Source: Streptomyces decoyicus (lineage in GTDB: Bacteria > Actinomycetota > Actinomycetes > Streptomycetales > Streptomycetaceae). Taken from it: a stretch of 64,000 nt of DNA. The notes under the pieces were generated by a model, which had not been told where the DNA came from, did not search any database, and worked only from the letters and a program-made list of their open reading frames with translations. Position 1 is the stretch's first letter. Every line of letters begins with the position of its first letter. The position numbers and the translations under genes are program-made. Below are positions 17,042 to 26,661 of this stretch, piece after piece. Location: NCBI RefSeq assembly GCF_019880305.1, contig NZ_CP082301.1, positions 4,588,001-4,652,000 of the forward strand. The letters run 5' to 3'.

Positions 17042-17664
17042 ATGACGCAGAAGACACGCTCCCGCGCCGCACGCCTCGCGCTGCTGATCGCCGTACCCGC
17101 CCTCGCGCTGACCACCGCCTGCGGCGGTGCCGAGTCGTCCGACGAAGGGGTCGCCTCCGTCAGCAACGCGCCCTCGACCGACCAGACCAAGGACGGCGCC
17201 GGCTCGTCCAAGGGCGGTGGCGCCCAGGGCAAGAGCGCGTTCTACGACGCACAGATGAAGTTCGTCCAGTGCATGCGCAAGAAGATCACCAAGGACTACC
17301 CCGCTCCCAAGCTGAGCGGCTATCTCGACTGGACGAAGATCAACAAACTCCAGGAGGAGATGGGCAACAACGACGTCGCCAAGGCCGGCCGGGGCAACGC
17401 GTGTGTGTCCGAGATGCGGAAGGCCATGAGCCTGGAGCCGCCCCGCGACACCCAGAAGGACTACGAGTCGATGCTCGCGCACGCCAAGTGCATGCGCGCC
17501 CATGGCGTATCGAAGTTCACCAACCCGAAGCTTCAGGACGGCAATGTCCTCCCCGGCGGTGACCCGAACCCCGCCTCGCCCGAGATCGAGCGGGACTCGC
17601 CCGCATACCAGCAGGCCGAACAGGCCTGCAAGGACAAGCTCCTCGACGGCCTGGACGGTATGCA

Positions 17665-17668
<4 letters not shown>
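17042..17668 (+). CDS. Lipoprotein heading the efflux operon
   Basis: 208 residues. Lipobox LALTTACGG at about 19-27 predicts a lipid-anchored exterior protein. The mature region repeats a motif seen in many actinobacterial lipoproteins: FVQCMRKKI, then HAKCMRAHGVSKFTNP, followed by AEQACKDKL, so four conserved cysteines can form disulfides. Charged Gly/Ser/Lys linker at about 30-60. Function is not established for this family; next to a MacAB-like pump it could bind substrate or sense envelope stress. Start ATG 17042 has no strong ribosome binding site. It overlaps the adaptor gene by four bases and is divergent from the AfsQ-like regulator. Confidence 0.7.
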
Positions 17669-18773
<1,105 letters not shown>

Positions 18774-18777
<4 letters not shown>

Positions 18778-19502
18778 CCCCAGCCGTGATCGAACTGCGG
18801 GCGGCCACCAAGTCCTACCCGGGCGGGGTGCACGCCCTGCGGGGCGTGGACCTCCGGGTGGAGCGCGGCGAACTGGCCGCCATCGTCGGCCCGTCCGGCT
18901 CCGGCAAGTCCACCCTGCTCAATCTGATCGGCACCCTCGACCGGGCCACCTCGGGCGAGGTCAGGGTGGCCGGGTACGACGTGAGCCGGCTGTCCGACGC
19001 CCAGCTCTCCGCACTGCGCGCCCGGCACATCGGCTTCGTCTTCCAGCACTTCCACCTCGCGCCCGGCCGCAGCGCCCAGGACAACGTCGCGGACGGCCTG
19101 CTGTACGGCGGGACGGGCCTGCGCGAGCGCCGCGCCCGCGCCCGTACGGCCCTGGAGGAAGTGGGGCTCGGACACCGCATCGGCCACCTCGCCCACCAGC
19201 TGTCGGGTGGCGAGAAGCAGCGCGTGGCCATCGCCCGCGCACTGGTCGGCGACCCCGATCTGCTGCTTGCCGACGAGCCGACCGGTGCGCTGGACACCGC
19301 CTCCGGCGACCTGGTCATGAACCTCGTCCGCGAGCTCCACGCGGCCGGGACGACCGTCTGTGTCATCACCCACGACAACGACATAGCCGACTCGCTGCCC
19401 CGCCGTATCCGCTTCCGCGACGGCGAGATCGTCGACGACTCCGGTACTGCTCCCGCCGCACCCGGCTCGCCCGTCGAGTCCACCGAGGAGGTGACCCGAT
19501 GA
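18774..19502 (+). CDS. MacB/LolD-type ABC transporter ATPase
   Basis: 242 residues, complete nucleotide-binding domain: Walker A GPSGSGKST at about 39-47, Q-loop FVFQHFHL, signature LSGGEKQRVAIARAL, Walker B LLLADEPTGALD, and H-loop VITHD. The short form with LADEPTGALD is characteristic of the MacB/LolD/antimicrobial-peptide (DevA, BceA-like) exporters rather than importers. Overlaps the adaptor stop (ATGA) and the permease start, forming a tightly coupled operon. The C-terminal 25 residues are a non-conserved Ala/Pro/Glu tail. Confidence 0.93.
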
Positions 19503-20695
19503 GCGGCCCCGCACTCCGGGCGGCCCGGCTCTCCCCGGCCGATGTGCTGCGGGTCGGCGCCGAGGGCCTGCGCAGCCGCCGCACCCGCGTCGTGCTGTCC
19601 GCCCTCGGCATCGCGATCGGCATCGCGACGATGGTCGCGGTCATCGGGCTGTCCACCTCCAGCCGCGCCGACATCATGGACCGGCTGGACCGGCTCGGCA
19701 CCAATCTGCTCACCGCCGAGGCGGGCGAGGACGCCATGGGTGGCAATGCCGAACTCCCCAAGAACGCCGTGTCGATGGTCGAGCGGATCGGCCCCGTCCA
19801 GCACGCCACCGCCGTCGGCGCGGTCGACGCCCGGGTGCGGCGCAGCGATGCCGTGCCGGAGGAGATGGCGGCCGGCATCACGGTCCAGGCCGCCCGCCCC
19901 GACCTGCTCGGCGCGCTCAATGCCCGTACCAGTCAGGGGAGTTGGCTCAACCGTGCCAGTGAACGACTGCCCACCGTCGTCCTGGGCTCGGTGGCCGCCG
20001 AACGGCTCGGAATGAGCGAGCCCGGCGCCAAGATCCTGCTGAACGACCGCTGGTACGTCGTCACCGGCATCCTCGCGCCCATCGAGCTGGTGCCGACCCT
20101 GGACCGTACCGCCATGGTCGGATACCCCTCAGCCGAGCGCTACCTGGGCTTCGACGGCCACCCGACCATGCTCTTCGAGCGCTCCACCGACGCGTCGGTG
20201 GAGGCGGTCCAGGGGGTGCTGGCCCGTACGGTCAACCCGGGTGACGAGAACTCGGTGAAGGTCTCCCGCCCCTCCGACGCCCTGGCGGCCAAGGCCGCCA
20301 CGGACGAGGGGATGACCAGCCTGATGCTGGGCCTGGGCGCGGTGGCGCTGCTCGTCGGCGGGGTGGGCGTGGCCAACACCATGGTGATCTCGGTACTGGA
20401 GCGCCGCCAGGAGATCGGGCTGCGCCGCGCCCTCGGCGCGACGAGAGGCTCGGTCCGGCTCCAATTCCTCACCGAATCCCTGCTGTTGTCGGCACTCGGC
20501 GGACTGGCGGGCGCCGCGCTGGGCGCCGCCGCCACGGCCGTCTTCGCACATGCCCAGGGGTGGACCGCCGTCGTACCGCCCTGGTCGCTGGCCGGCGGAC
20601 TCGGCGCCACCCTGGCGATCGGCGTCATCGCGGGTCTCTACCCGGCCGTACGCGCCTCCCGGCTGCATCCGACGGTGGCGCTCAGCGCGACCTGA
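19499..20695 (+). CDS. MacB-type ABC transporter permease (FtsX domain)
   Basis: 398 residues. Cytoplasmic helix, transmembrane segment at about 35-55 (VVLSALGIAIGIATMVAVIGL), a large extracellular MacB core at about 60-265, then three transmembrane segments with the FtsX signature: LMLGLGAVALLVGGVGVANTM, ERRQEIGLRRALGATRGSV coupling region, and two last helices ending LYPAVRASRLHPTVAL. These mechanotransmission permeases pump peptides or macrolide-like compounds from the outer leaflet or periplasm rather than through a closed channel. Together with the adaptor and ATPase it makes a complete MacAB-like pump, probably under control of the divergent two-component system. Confidence 0.92.
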   Translation: MSGPALRAARLSPADVLRVGAEGLRSRRTRVVLSALGIAIGIATMVAVIGLSTSSRADIMDRLDRLGTNLLTAEAGEDAMGGNAELPKNAVSMVERIGPVQHATAVGAVDARVRRSDAVPEEMAAGITVQAARPDLLGALNARTSQGSWLNRASERLPTVVLGSVAAERLGMSEPGAKILLNDRWYVVTGILAPIELVPTLDRTAMVGYPSAERYLGFDGHPTMLFERSTDASVEAVQGVLARTVNPGDENSVKVSRPSDALAAKAATDEGMTSLMLGLGAVALLVGGVGVANTMVISVLERRQEIGLRRALGATRGSVRLQFLTESLLLSALGGLAGAALGAAATAVFAHAQGWTAVVPPWSLAGGLGATLAIGVIAGLYPAVRASRLHPTVALSAT

Positions 20696-20739
20696 CCCGG
20701 CGCCTTCGGCGGGCGCGGCGTGCGGGGACGACGTGCAGG

Positions 20740-20932
20740 TCAGCGCCGCTGCGGCGCGCCTCGCCTGGGCGCCGCCGGTGCGGCGAGCGGACCGGCGCCC
20801 TTGACGGTGCGCAGCACGGGGGCGGTCTCCAGCGAGTGCAGCGCCGAAGGCGCCGAGGCGGTGGGTCAGGTAGTGGTGCAGGGCCGCGGGGCCGGTGCAC
20901 AGCGCCTGCGCGACCACGTTCGTCCCGCCGGC
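20740..20932 (-). pseudogene. C-terminal remnant of an Lrp/AsnC regulator
   Basis: Minus-strand reading gives GGTNVVAQALCTGPAALHHYL, the ligand-binding (RAM) domain end of Lrp/AsnC regulators, continuing after a frame change to ALHSLETAPVLRTVKGAGPL, a textbook AsnC C-terminus ending at the TGA 20740-20742. The shift occurs near 20845 within GCGCCTTCGGCGCTGCA. The N-terminal helix-turn-helix half is missing: homology stops at about 20930, next to where the MFS remnant on the other strand begins. Two lesions (frameshift and truncation) make this a dead gene. Confidence 0.6.
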
Positions 20933-20940
20933 GGCCGCGC

Positions 20941-21789
20941 CTGGACCTCATGGGCACGGCACTGGCGGCCCTCGGTATCGGTCTGCTCGTCCATCCCCTC
21001 ATCGGGAGCGGTACCGCCGGGGGATCGCCCCAGGTGTGAGGCGCCCTGGCCGCCGGTGTCGTGGTCCTGGCCGCGTTCGGGTTCCACCAGCACCGCCGCG
21101 GCGCGCGGGGTTGCGATGCGCTCATCGAGGCCGGCCTGTTCCGCGGCCGCGGACTTCCTGCCGCGCTGGCCGCCGCCGTGCTGTTCTTGGCGGTGGTCAA
21201 CGGTCTGACGACGGTGGTCGTGCTACAGCTCCAACTCGGGCCGCACACCGACGTCCTGTCCACCGGGCTCACACTGCTGCCGTGGTCGTGCGCGATGGCG
21301 GTCTCTTCGTGGATCGCGGGCACCCGCCTGGTGCCCCGCTACGGCTCACGGGTGAGGTGCGCCGGGCTCACCGCCCTGCTCCTCGGCACCCTGGCCGCCC
21401 TCGTCGCTTACGGGAGCGGCCCGGCCACGTCCTACCCCTGGCCCTTGTTGGCCGCTCTGGCGGTCTTCGGCTCGGGACAAGGTCTGTTCGCCGTCCCGTT
21501 CTTCACCACCGCCCTGCACCGGGTCCGTTCGCACGAAACCGGCTCGGCGGCCGGGCTGCTCAACGCCGCCCAGCAACTGGGCGGCACGCTCGGCACCGCC
21601 CTCCTGGGCACCATTTTCCTCCACACCGCGGCCGACGGCCCGTCGGAACCGGCCCGTGCCGCACTGAACGGGGCCCGGCACGCCTTTTGGGTCTCCGTCG
21701 GCCTCATCGCCGCCACCGGCGTCGCCGCGGCCCTCCTGCACGCCGCTTCCCGCAGCAACCGCGGGCGGCGCACCGAGGAGGGCGACTGA
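20941..21789 (+). pseudogene. Truncated MFS (DHA2/EmrB-like) exporter with internal stop
   Basis: The plus strand encodes the second half of a 14-helix DHA2 drug exporter: LDLMGTALAALGIGLLVHPLI, then hydrophobic segments through QQLGGTLGTALLGTIFL to a stop at 21789. Helices 1 to about 7, with the family's N-terminal motifs, are absent. A TGA at 21037-21039 interrupts the frame where relatives usually have Trp (V-W-G-A-L), a single-base TGG to TGA change; the downstream 242 codons stay open from GTG 21061 but would make only the C-terminal half. No ribosome binding site precedes 20941. Originally this was probably divergent from the AsnC gene now also truncated at the same point. Confidence 0.75.
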
Positions 21790-21835
21790 GAAGGGCGACT
21801 GACCGTATCCGCCGCAGTCTTGGACGGCCGGCCGA

Positions 21836-21881
21836 CTTCCCGTCAGCTGACGCGCAAGCTTCCCGTCAGCTGACGCGCAAG
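21836..21881. repeat. 23-bp perfect tandem duplication with palindrome
   Basis: CTTCCCGTCAGCTGACGCG followed by CAAG is present twice without spacer (21836-21858 and 21859-21881). Each copy contains the 12-bp palindrome CGTCAGCTGACG, giving two identical dyad sites exactly 23 bp apart, about two helical turns. That spacing would place two dimers on the same DNA face, so it could be an operator; a simple slippage duplication is the alternative. Confidence 0.85.
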
Positions 21882-22135
21882 GGCCGAGCGGCCCGGTGGC
21901 CGTACGCTCCGGCGGACCGCGGCGCTCCCGCTGACCCGTTCGCTCCGGCAGATCCATTTGCTTTCGCAGACGCCCGCCCGCTCCGCCCCCGATGGCCCGA
22001 TCGTTGCGTCCGATGAGTCGGAGACAGCAGAGGCGTCAAAGGCGTCCGAATGGCATCCGGAGAGTCACCTCTCGTCACCCTTTGGGGTATTTGAGAGGAA
22101 TATTGGCTTATGTCTGAATTTTCACGCACATTTCC

Positions 22136-22164
22136 TTGTTGGAACCAGATGAGCGTCGTAGCTT
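22136..22164 (+). promoter_or_regulatory. Promoter of the Arg-Gly microprotein gene
   Basis: -35 TTGTTG at 22136-22141, 17-bp spacer, -10 TAGCTT at 22159-22164, within an AT-rich patch; transcription would start near 22171 and give a leader of about 50 nt. GGAAC at 22141-22145 also resembles an ECF sigma -35, but a matching -10 is not evident. Confidence 0.5.
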
Positions 22165-22222
22165 GGGAGTTGTCGTAGCCGGTAACGGCTCGACAGCAAG
22201 GAAAAAACTACGAGGAGGCGAG

Positions 22223-22387
22223 ATGAGCTTCCGCAAGATCTTCCCCACCAGGCGCAGGCGTCACGGAGACGACTGGGACTACGACGACTATGGCCGTGGC
22301 TACGGCCGCTTCCGCGGGCGCGGGCGCGGGCGTGGGCGTGGCAGGGGTCGTGGGCGTGGCCGTGGCCACGGACACGGGCGTCACTGA
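22223..22387 (+). CDS. 54-residue Arg-Gly-rich microprotein
   Basis: Starts ATG 22223, 5 bp after an excellent ribosome binding site (GAGGAGG). The product MSFRKIFPTRRRRHGDDWDY continues with DDYGRGYGRF and then about ten Arg-Gly dipeptides, ending GHGHGRH. The 5' part mixes basic (RRRR) and acidic/aromatic (DDWDYDDY) clusters; the 3' part is RG/RGG-like, as in RNA-binding low-complexity tails. Predicted very basic and disordered, no signal peptide or transmembrane helix, no cysteines. Arg codons alternate CGC, CGT and AGG, so the DNA is not a simple repeat. The next gene, an ABC exporter, begins 65 bp later on the same strand. Family unknown to me; could bind RNA or nucleoid, or be exported. 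Confidence 0.7.
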   Translation: MSFRKIFPTRRRRHGDDWDYDDYGRGYGRFRGRGRGRGRGRGRGRGRGHGHGRH

Positions 22388-22452
22388 CGCAAACCTCTGA
22401 GTTCGAGGCTGGCTCGCGTACAGCGCGGGTCCGCCTCGTCGTTTGAGGGGCC

Positions 22453-24528
22453 GTGTCACGTGGTCCCGGTCAACCGCCCGAGCAGCGACGAGATGACGTA
22501 GCCACCATGCACCTGCGCAGCTCACGCCGGCGCCGAGAGCGCCTCGAAGCGTCGCCTCAACGAGGCACGGAACCACTACCCGTTGAAGAGGGTTCGGCAC
22601 TGCTGCACGGTGGCGGTGACGAGTTCACCGCTCCGGCGGACGCTGGGCGGGCGAGGAAGCTGCCGACCCCGGACCCCGCCATGGACCGCGTGTTCCGGGG
22701 GCTCGTCGCGGACACCTCGATCCGCACCAGGCGAGTGGGCTTCAAGGAGGCGGTGCGCCGTTTCTGGCCGCTGACCCGGGGCGACCGCCGCTGGATCGCC
22801 CTCGTCATTCTGAGCGCCATCGTCGCCACGCTCGCCGAGACCGTGGCCATCCTCATCTTCGCCGAACTCACCGACAACGCCTTGCAGAAGGGCTCGGTGA
22901 GCGCCTTCTGGGGGCCCGCCGGGCTGTGGCTCGGCCTGGCCGTCGCCGGCGGGATCGTGGGGTATCTGGGCAACTCGCTCGCCGCCTGGGTGGCGGAGCG
23001 CTTCGTGATGCGGCTACGGGCCCGGATCTTCGCGCATCTCCAGACGCTGCCGCCGCACTTCTTCCAGCGCAACCGACGGGGTGACCTGGTCGAGCGGCTG
23101 ACCGGCGACGTCGACGCCATCGAGGAGCTCGTGGTCTCCGGCTTCGTGCAGGCGATCACGGCCCTGTTCGGCGTCGTCTTCTACGCCGGGGCCGCGCTCT
23201 GGCTGCGCTGGGACCTGGCGCTCGCCACCTTCGCCCTGGCCCCGCTGTTCTGGTTCGCCACCAGCCGTTTCACCCACCGGGTCAAGGAGGTGTCCCGCCG
23301 GGAACGCGCGGCGGACGGCGCCATCACCTCGGTGGTGGAGGAAGGGCTGGTCAACGTCGTCCTGACCCAGGCCTACAACCGGCAGCGCGACGAGCAGGAG
23401 CGGCTCCGCCGCGAGGCCCACAGCTGGCTGAGGGCGTCGGTGACCAGCGCCCGCCTCAACGAGCTGTACGAGCAGCTGGTCCAGGTCCTGGAAACGCTCT
23501 GCGTCCTGGCGATCATCGGCCTGGGCGCGTGGGAGATCGCCTCGGGGCGGATGACGCTGGGCCAGCTCCTGGCCTTCGCCGCGTTCGTCGGCTACCTCTA
23601 CCCGCCGATCCAGAGCCTCGGCCAACTCGGTCTGACGGTCACCGAGGCGACCGCCGGAGCCGAGCGGCTGCTGGAGATCGTCGACGCGCCACCCGCCGTC
23701 ACCGACCCCGACCCCTCCGTCATCGTGCCGGCACCGGCCCGCGCGTTCGGCGCGGTGGAAGCGTGCCGGGTCGGCTTCCACTACCCGGGCAGCAAGCAGG
23801 AGGTGCTCCATGACTTCTCCTTCACCGCGGTGCCCGGGGAACTGGTGGTCATCACCGGCCCCAGCGGCGCGGGCAAGTCGACCCTGGCCGCCCTGCTGCT
23901 GAGGTTCTACGACCCGGACACCGGCAGCGTCCGGCTGGACGGCATCCCCGTGAACAGGCTGCCGCTCGCCCAGCTCCGCCGGAACATCACTCTGCTGCCG
24001 CAGGACACCCTCGTCCTGCACGACACCGTGGAGGAGAACATCGCCTGCGGACGCGACGACGTGACCCACGAGGACGTCGTCCAGGCCGCGCGGGCCGCCG
24101 ACGCCGAGGAGTTCATCGCCGCCCTCCCTGACGGCTACGACACCGTGATCGCCCCCGGCACCTCCCGGCTCTCCGGCGGCCAGCTGCAGCGCGTCGCGAT
24201 CGCCCGCGCCATGCTGCGCAACGCCCCCGTGCTCATCCTCGACGAGCCCACCACCGGTCTGGACACCCTGGCCACCCAGCGGATCCTCGCGCCCCTGCGG
24301 CGCCTCGCCGAGGGCCGCACCACTCTCGTGATCACACACGATCTGGACCTCGCCGCGGACGCCGACCGCATCCTGGTGCTGGACGAGGGACGCCTGGTGG
24401 AGTCGGGCCGGCACGACGAACTCCTGGCCCGGCAAGGCCTGTACGCCACGCTCTTCCACGTGCACCCGCCGCCCCGCAACGGCTCCGTACACCCCCTCGC
24501 CGACCCGTCGGGCAGTCACTGGGGGTAG
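22453..24528 (+). CDS. ABC exporter, fused permease-ATPase
   Basis: 691 residues. A long hydrophilic N-terminus (about 1-105) precedes six transmembrane helices (about 110-400, first WIALVILSAIVATLAETVAIL) with the exporter coupling motif FFQRNRRGDLVERLTGDVD. The ATPase follows: Walker A GPSGAGKST at 469-477, Q-loop LLPQDTLVLHDTVEENI, signature LSGGQ at 573-577, Walker B VLILDEPTTGLD and H-loop VITHD. It should act as a homodimer exporting lipids, peptides or drugs (type IV exporter, MsbA/LmrA class); no C39 peptidase domain is present. The start GTG 22453 follows GAGGGG; ATG 22507 is the alternative. Nearest neighbours are the microprotein (65 bp upstream) and the APC permease. Confidence 0.9.
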   Translation: MSRGPGQPPEQRRDDVATMHLRSSRRRRERLEASPQRGTEPLPVEEGSALLHGGGDEFTAPADAGRARKLPTPDPAMDRVFRGLVADTSIRTRRVGFKEAVRRFWPLTRGDRRWIALVILSAIVATLAETVAILIFAELTDNALQKGSVSAFWGPAGLWLGLAVAGGIVGYLGNSLAAWVAERFVMRLRARIFAHLQTLPPHFFQRNRRGDLVERLTGDVDAIEELVVSGFVQAITALFGVVFYAGAALWLRWDLALATFALAPLFWFATSRFTHRVKEVSRRERAADGAITSVVEEGLVNVVLTQAYNRQRDEQERLRREAHSWLRASVTSARLNELYEQLVQVLETLCVLAIIGLGAWEIASGRMTLGQLLAFAAFVGYLYPPIQSLGQLGLTVTEATAGAERLLEIVDAPPAVTDPDPSVIVPAPARAFGAVEACRVGFHYPGSKQEVLHDFSFTAVPGELVVITGPSGAGKSTLAALLLRFYDPDTGSVRLDGIPVNRLPLAQLRRNITLLPQDTLVLHDTVEENIACGRDDVTHEDVVQAARAADAEEFIAALPDGYDTVIAPGTSRLSGGQLQRVAIARAMLRNAPVLILDEPTTGLDTLATQRILAPLRRLAEGRTTLVITHDLDLAADADRILVLDEGRLVESGRHDELLARQGLYATLFHVHPPPRNGSVHPLADPSGSHWG

Positions 24529-24727
24529 CCCGGTAGCCCGGTAGCGGGGGAGGCCGGGCCGGCCCGACGCCTACGCCCGCACCGGAAAGCCTGCCTTGCG
24601 CCGTAAGGCTCTCAGTCGGCAGCTGCTCACTCTCCGCACACGAGGCGACACGCAAGGCGTATACGCGCTGGGTCCGCTTCCCGTCCGCTCCCCGGGACCA
24701 AGATGGGTCCGTGAACCAGGAGCGCGC

Positions 24728-26383
24728 GTGAGCAAGCCATCCGTGACGGGGAGTGAGAGCGCCGCCGGAAGCCGTCATCTCCAGCGAGCGGTCGGGTTCT
24801 GGGGACTGATGTTCATCTCCCTGGGATCGATCATCGGCTCCGGCTGGCTGCTGGGCGCCCTGACCACCGCCGTCATCGCCGGCCCGGCCTCGCTGGTGTC
24901 CTGGGTGCTCGCCTCGACGATGCTCGCCGTGCTCGCGCTGGCCCACGCGGAACTGGGTGCCACGTACCCCATCGCGGGCGGCACCGCCCGCTTCCCCTTC
25001 TTCGCCTTCGGCCCGCTGGTCGGCTTCACCGCCGGCTGGATGTCCTGGCTGCGCTCGGTCCTGATCTCGCCGATCGAGGTCGAGGCCACGCTCTCGTACA
25101 TGGACCGCATCGGCTGGTTCCACGACCGGGTGCACGTCCTGCACCCGAACGGCACCCTGACCACCGCGGGCCTGGTGATCGGGACCTTCCTCATGCTGGT
25201 CTTCACCCTCATCAACATCCTCGGCGTACGGCTGATGTCCGGGATCAACTCGGTCACCGCGGTGGTGAAGACGGCCGTACCCCTGCTGACCGTGGTGGTC
25301 CTGATGACCCTGGCCTTCCACGGCTCGAACTTCACCGCGGGCGGCGGCTTCGCCCCGCACGGGGCGCACGGCGTCTTCGCGGCGCTGCCCGCCGGTGTGG
25401 TGTTCGCGCTGCTGGGCTTCGAGCAGGCCATCCAGCTGGCCGGTGAGGCGCGCGATCCCCAGCGCGACATCTCCCGGGCGGTGATCGTGGCCATGGCGGT
25501 CGGTACGGCGCTCTACCTCCTGCTCCAGGTCGCCTTCATCGCCGCCCTGGACCCCGAAGCCGTGGCCGACGGCTGGGCCCACCCGGTGGGGGAGGGCAAT
25601 TTTGGTCCCTACGCCACTCTGGCCACCGCGGTCGGGGCCGGCTGGCTGGCGACCATCCTCTACGTCGACGCCGTCATCTCCCCGGCAGGCACCGGCCTGG
25701 TCTACATGGCAGGTGCCGCACGTCTCTCGTACGCCATGGGGCGGGAGCGGGTGCTGCCCCCAGTCCTCACCCAGGTCGGCCGCAGCCGCGTACCCGTCGT
25801 CTCGACCCTCCTCGCCTTCGTGGTCGGCGAGCTCGCGTTTCTGCCGTTTCCCAGCTGGCAGGCGCTGGTGGGCCTGGTCACCTCGGCAGCGGCCGTCATG
25901 TACGCGTTCGCACCGGTCTCGCTGCACGCCCTCCGCGTACGGGACGGCGACCGCAACCGCCCGTACCGGCTGGCCGCCGCACGGGTCATGGCGCCCGCCG
26001 GCTTCGTCTTCGCCAACTTGATCTTCTACTGGTCCGGGTACGAGGCGGACTGGAAACTCGGTATCGCCGCCCTGCTCGGCTTCGTCGTCCTCGCGCTCAC
26101 CCGCCGCGGCATCCCGGCGGCCGAACGCAGCGGCCTGCGCGCCAAATCGGCCCTCTGGGTGTGGCCCTGGCTCGGCGGCATGGTCCTCATCGGCTATCTC
26201 GGCCGCTACGGCGGCACCGGCGTGCTCCCCGAATGGTGGGACCTCGTCATCGTGATCGTCTTCAGCCTCGCCGTGCACTACACCGCCGTACGACTGGCAA
26301 TGCCCCCCGAAGCCGTGGACGCAGCCGTCCAGCACGAGGAGGAGGGCGAGTCCGTACCTCCGCCTCCCGCCGCCGCGCGGTGA
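24728..26383 (+). CDS. APC-family amino acid permease
   Basis: 551 residues, 12 or more transmembrane helices. The first unwound helix has the APC signature FISLGSIIGSGWLLGA (G-S-G-x-x backbone contacts the substrate amine); later LGFEQAIQLAGEARDPQRDIS matches the helix 6 - loop region of amino acid/polyamine permeases, and SPAGTGLVYMAGAARL the helix 8 area. Substrate not predictable. The start GTG 24728 has AGGAG about 10 bp upstream; the open frame extends 44 codons further but without homology. Ends with a Glu/Pro-rich tail. A hairpin at 26439-26461 is a likely terminator. Confidence 0.9.
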   Translation: MSKPSVTGSESAAGSRHLQRAVGFWGLMFISLGSIIGSGWLLGALTTAVIAGPASLVSWVLASTMLAVLALAHAELGATYPIAGGTARFPFFAFGPLVGFTAGWMSWLRSVLISPIEVEATLSYMDRIGWFHDRVHVLHPNGTLTTAGLVIGTFLMLVFTLINILGVRLMSGINSVTAVVKTAVPLLTVVVLMTLAFHGSNFTAGGGFAPHGAHGVFAALPAGVVFALLGFEQAIQLAGEARDPQRDISRAVIVAMAVGTALYLLLQVAFIAALDPEAVADGWAHPVGEGNFGPYATLATAVGAGWLATILYVDAVISPAGTGLVYMAGAARLSYAMGRERVLPPVLTQVGRSRVPVVSTLLAFVVGELAFLPFPSWQALVGLVTSAAAVMYAFAPVSLHALRVRDGDRNRPYRLAAARVMAPAGFVFANLIFYWSGYEADWKLGIAALLGFVVLALTRRGIPAAERSGLRAKSALWVWPWLGGMVLIGYLGRYGGTGVLPEWWDLVIVIVFSLAVHYTAVRLAMPPEAVDAAVQHEEEGESVPPPPAAAR

Positions 26384-26438
26384 CACCGGCCACGGGGCGG
26401 ATGCCGCAGCCCACGTGATGTGATCTTCGCGACTCCCG

Positions 26439-26461
26439 CGGGCGGGCCGTCCGGCCGCCCG
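26439..26461 (+). terminator. Hairpin after the APC permease gene
   Basis: CGGGCGG and CC pair with GGCCGCCCG around a 4-nt loop with one bulged G, 56 bp after the stop. No T-run, as is common for Streptomyces terminators. Confidence 0.45.
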
Positions 26462-26661
26462 GTGCCCGTACCCAGGGCCTGGCCAGGCATGATTCGCCCG
26501 CCTGGCCCTCTCCGTGCCTTGCCTGCGCTCCTTGCCCTCCGTGCCCGGCGCGCAACATGCTGATCGGCCGATCCGGTGCGGCTTCCCGTTGTTTCCGTTC
26601 CCTCCTTGCTGCACGTCCGGACACAACTGCCCGCCCCCCAACCCCTGGAGGCAGCCCCGCG

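Larger units (their letters stand above)
21790..22222. other. Spacer with tandem repeat and AT-rich promoter region
   Basis: 433 bp without a convincing gene. It holds the 23-bp tandem duplication at 21836-21881, a mixed GC-rich stretch, then an unusually AT-rich segment (about 22080-22140) and a good promoter at 22136-22164 leading into the microprotein gene. GAGGAGG at 22211-22217 is its ribosome binding site. Confidence 0.6.

Noticed and set aside
20560..22100. Insertion sequence behind the truncated genes at 20.7-21.8 kb
   Set aside because: No transposase, terminal inverted repeats or target duplication could be seen; a plain deletion is simpler.
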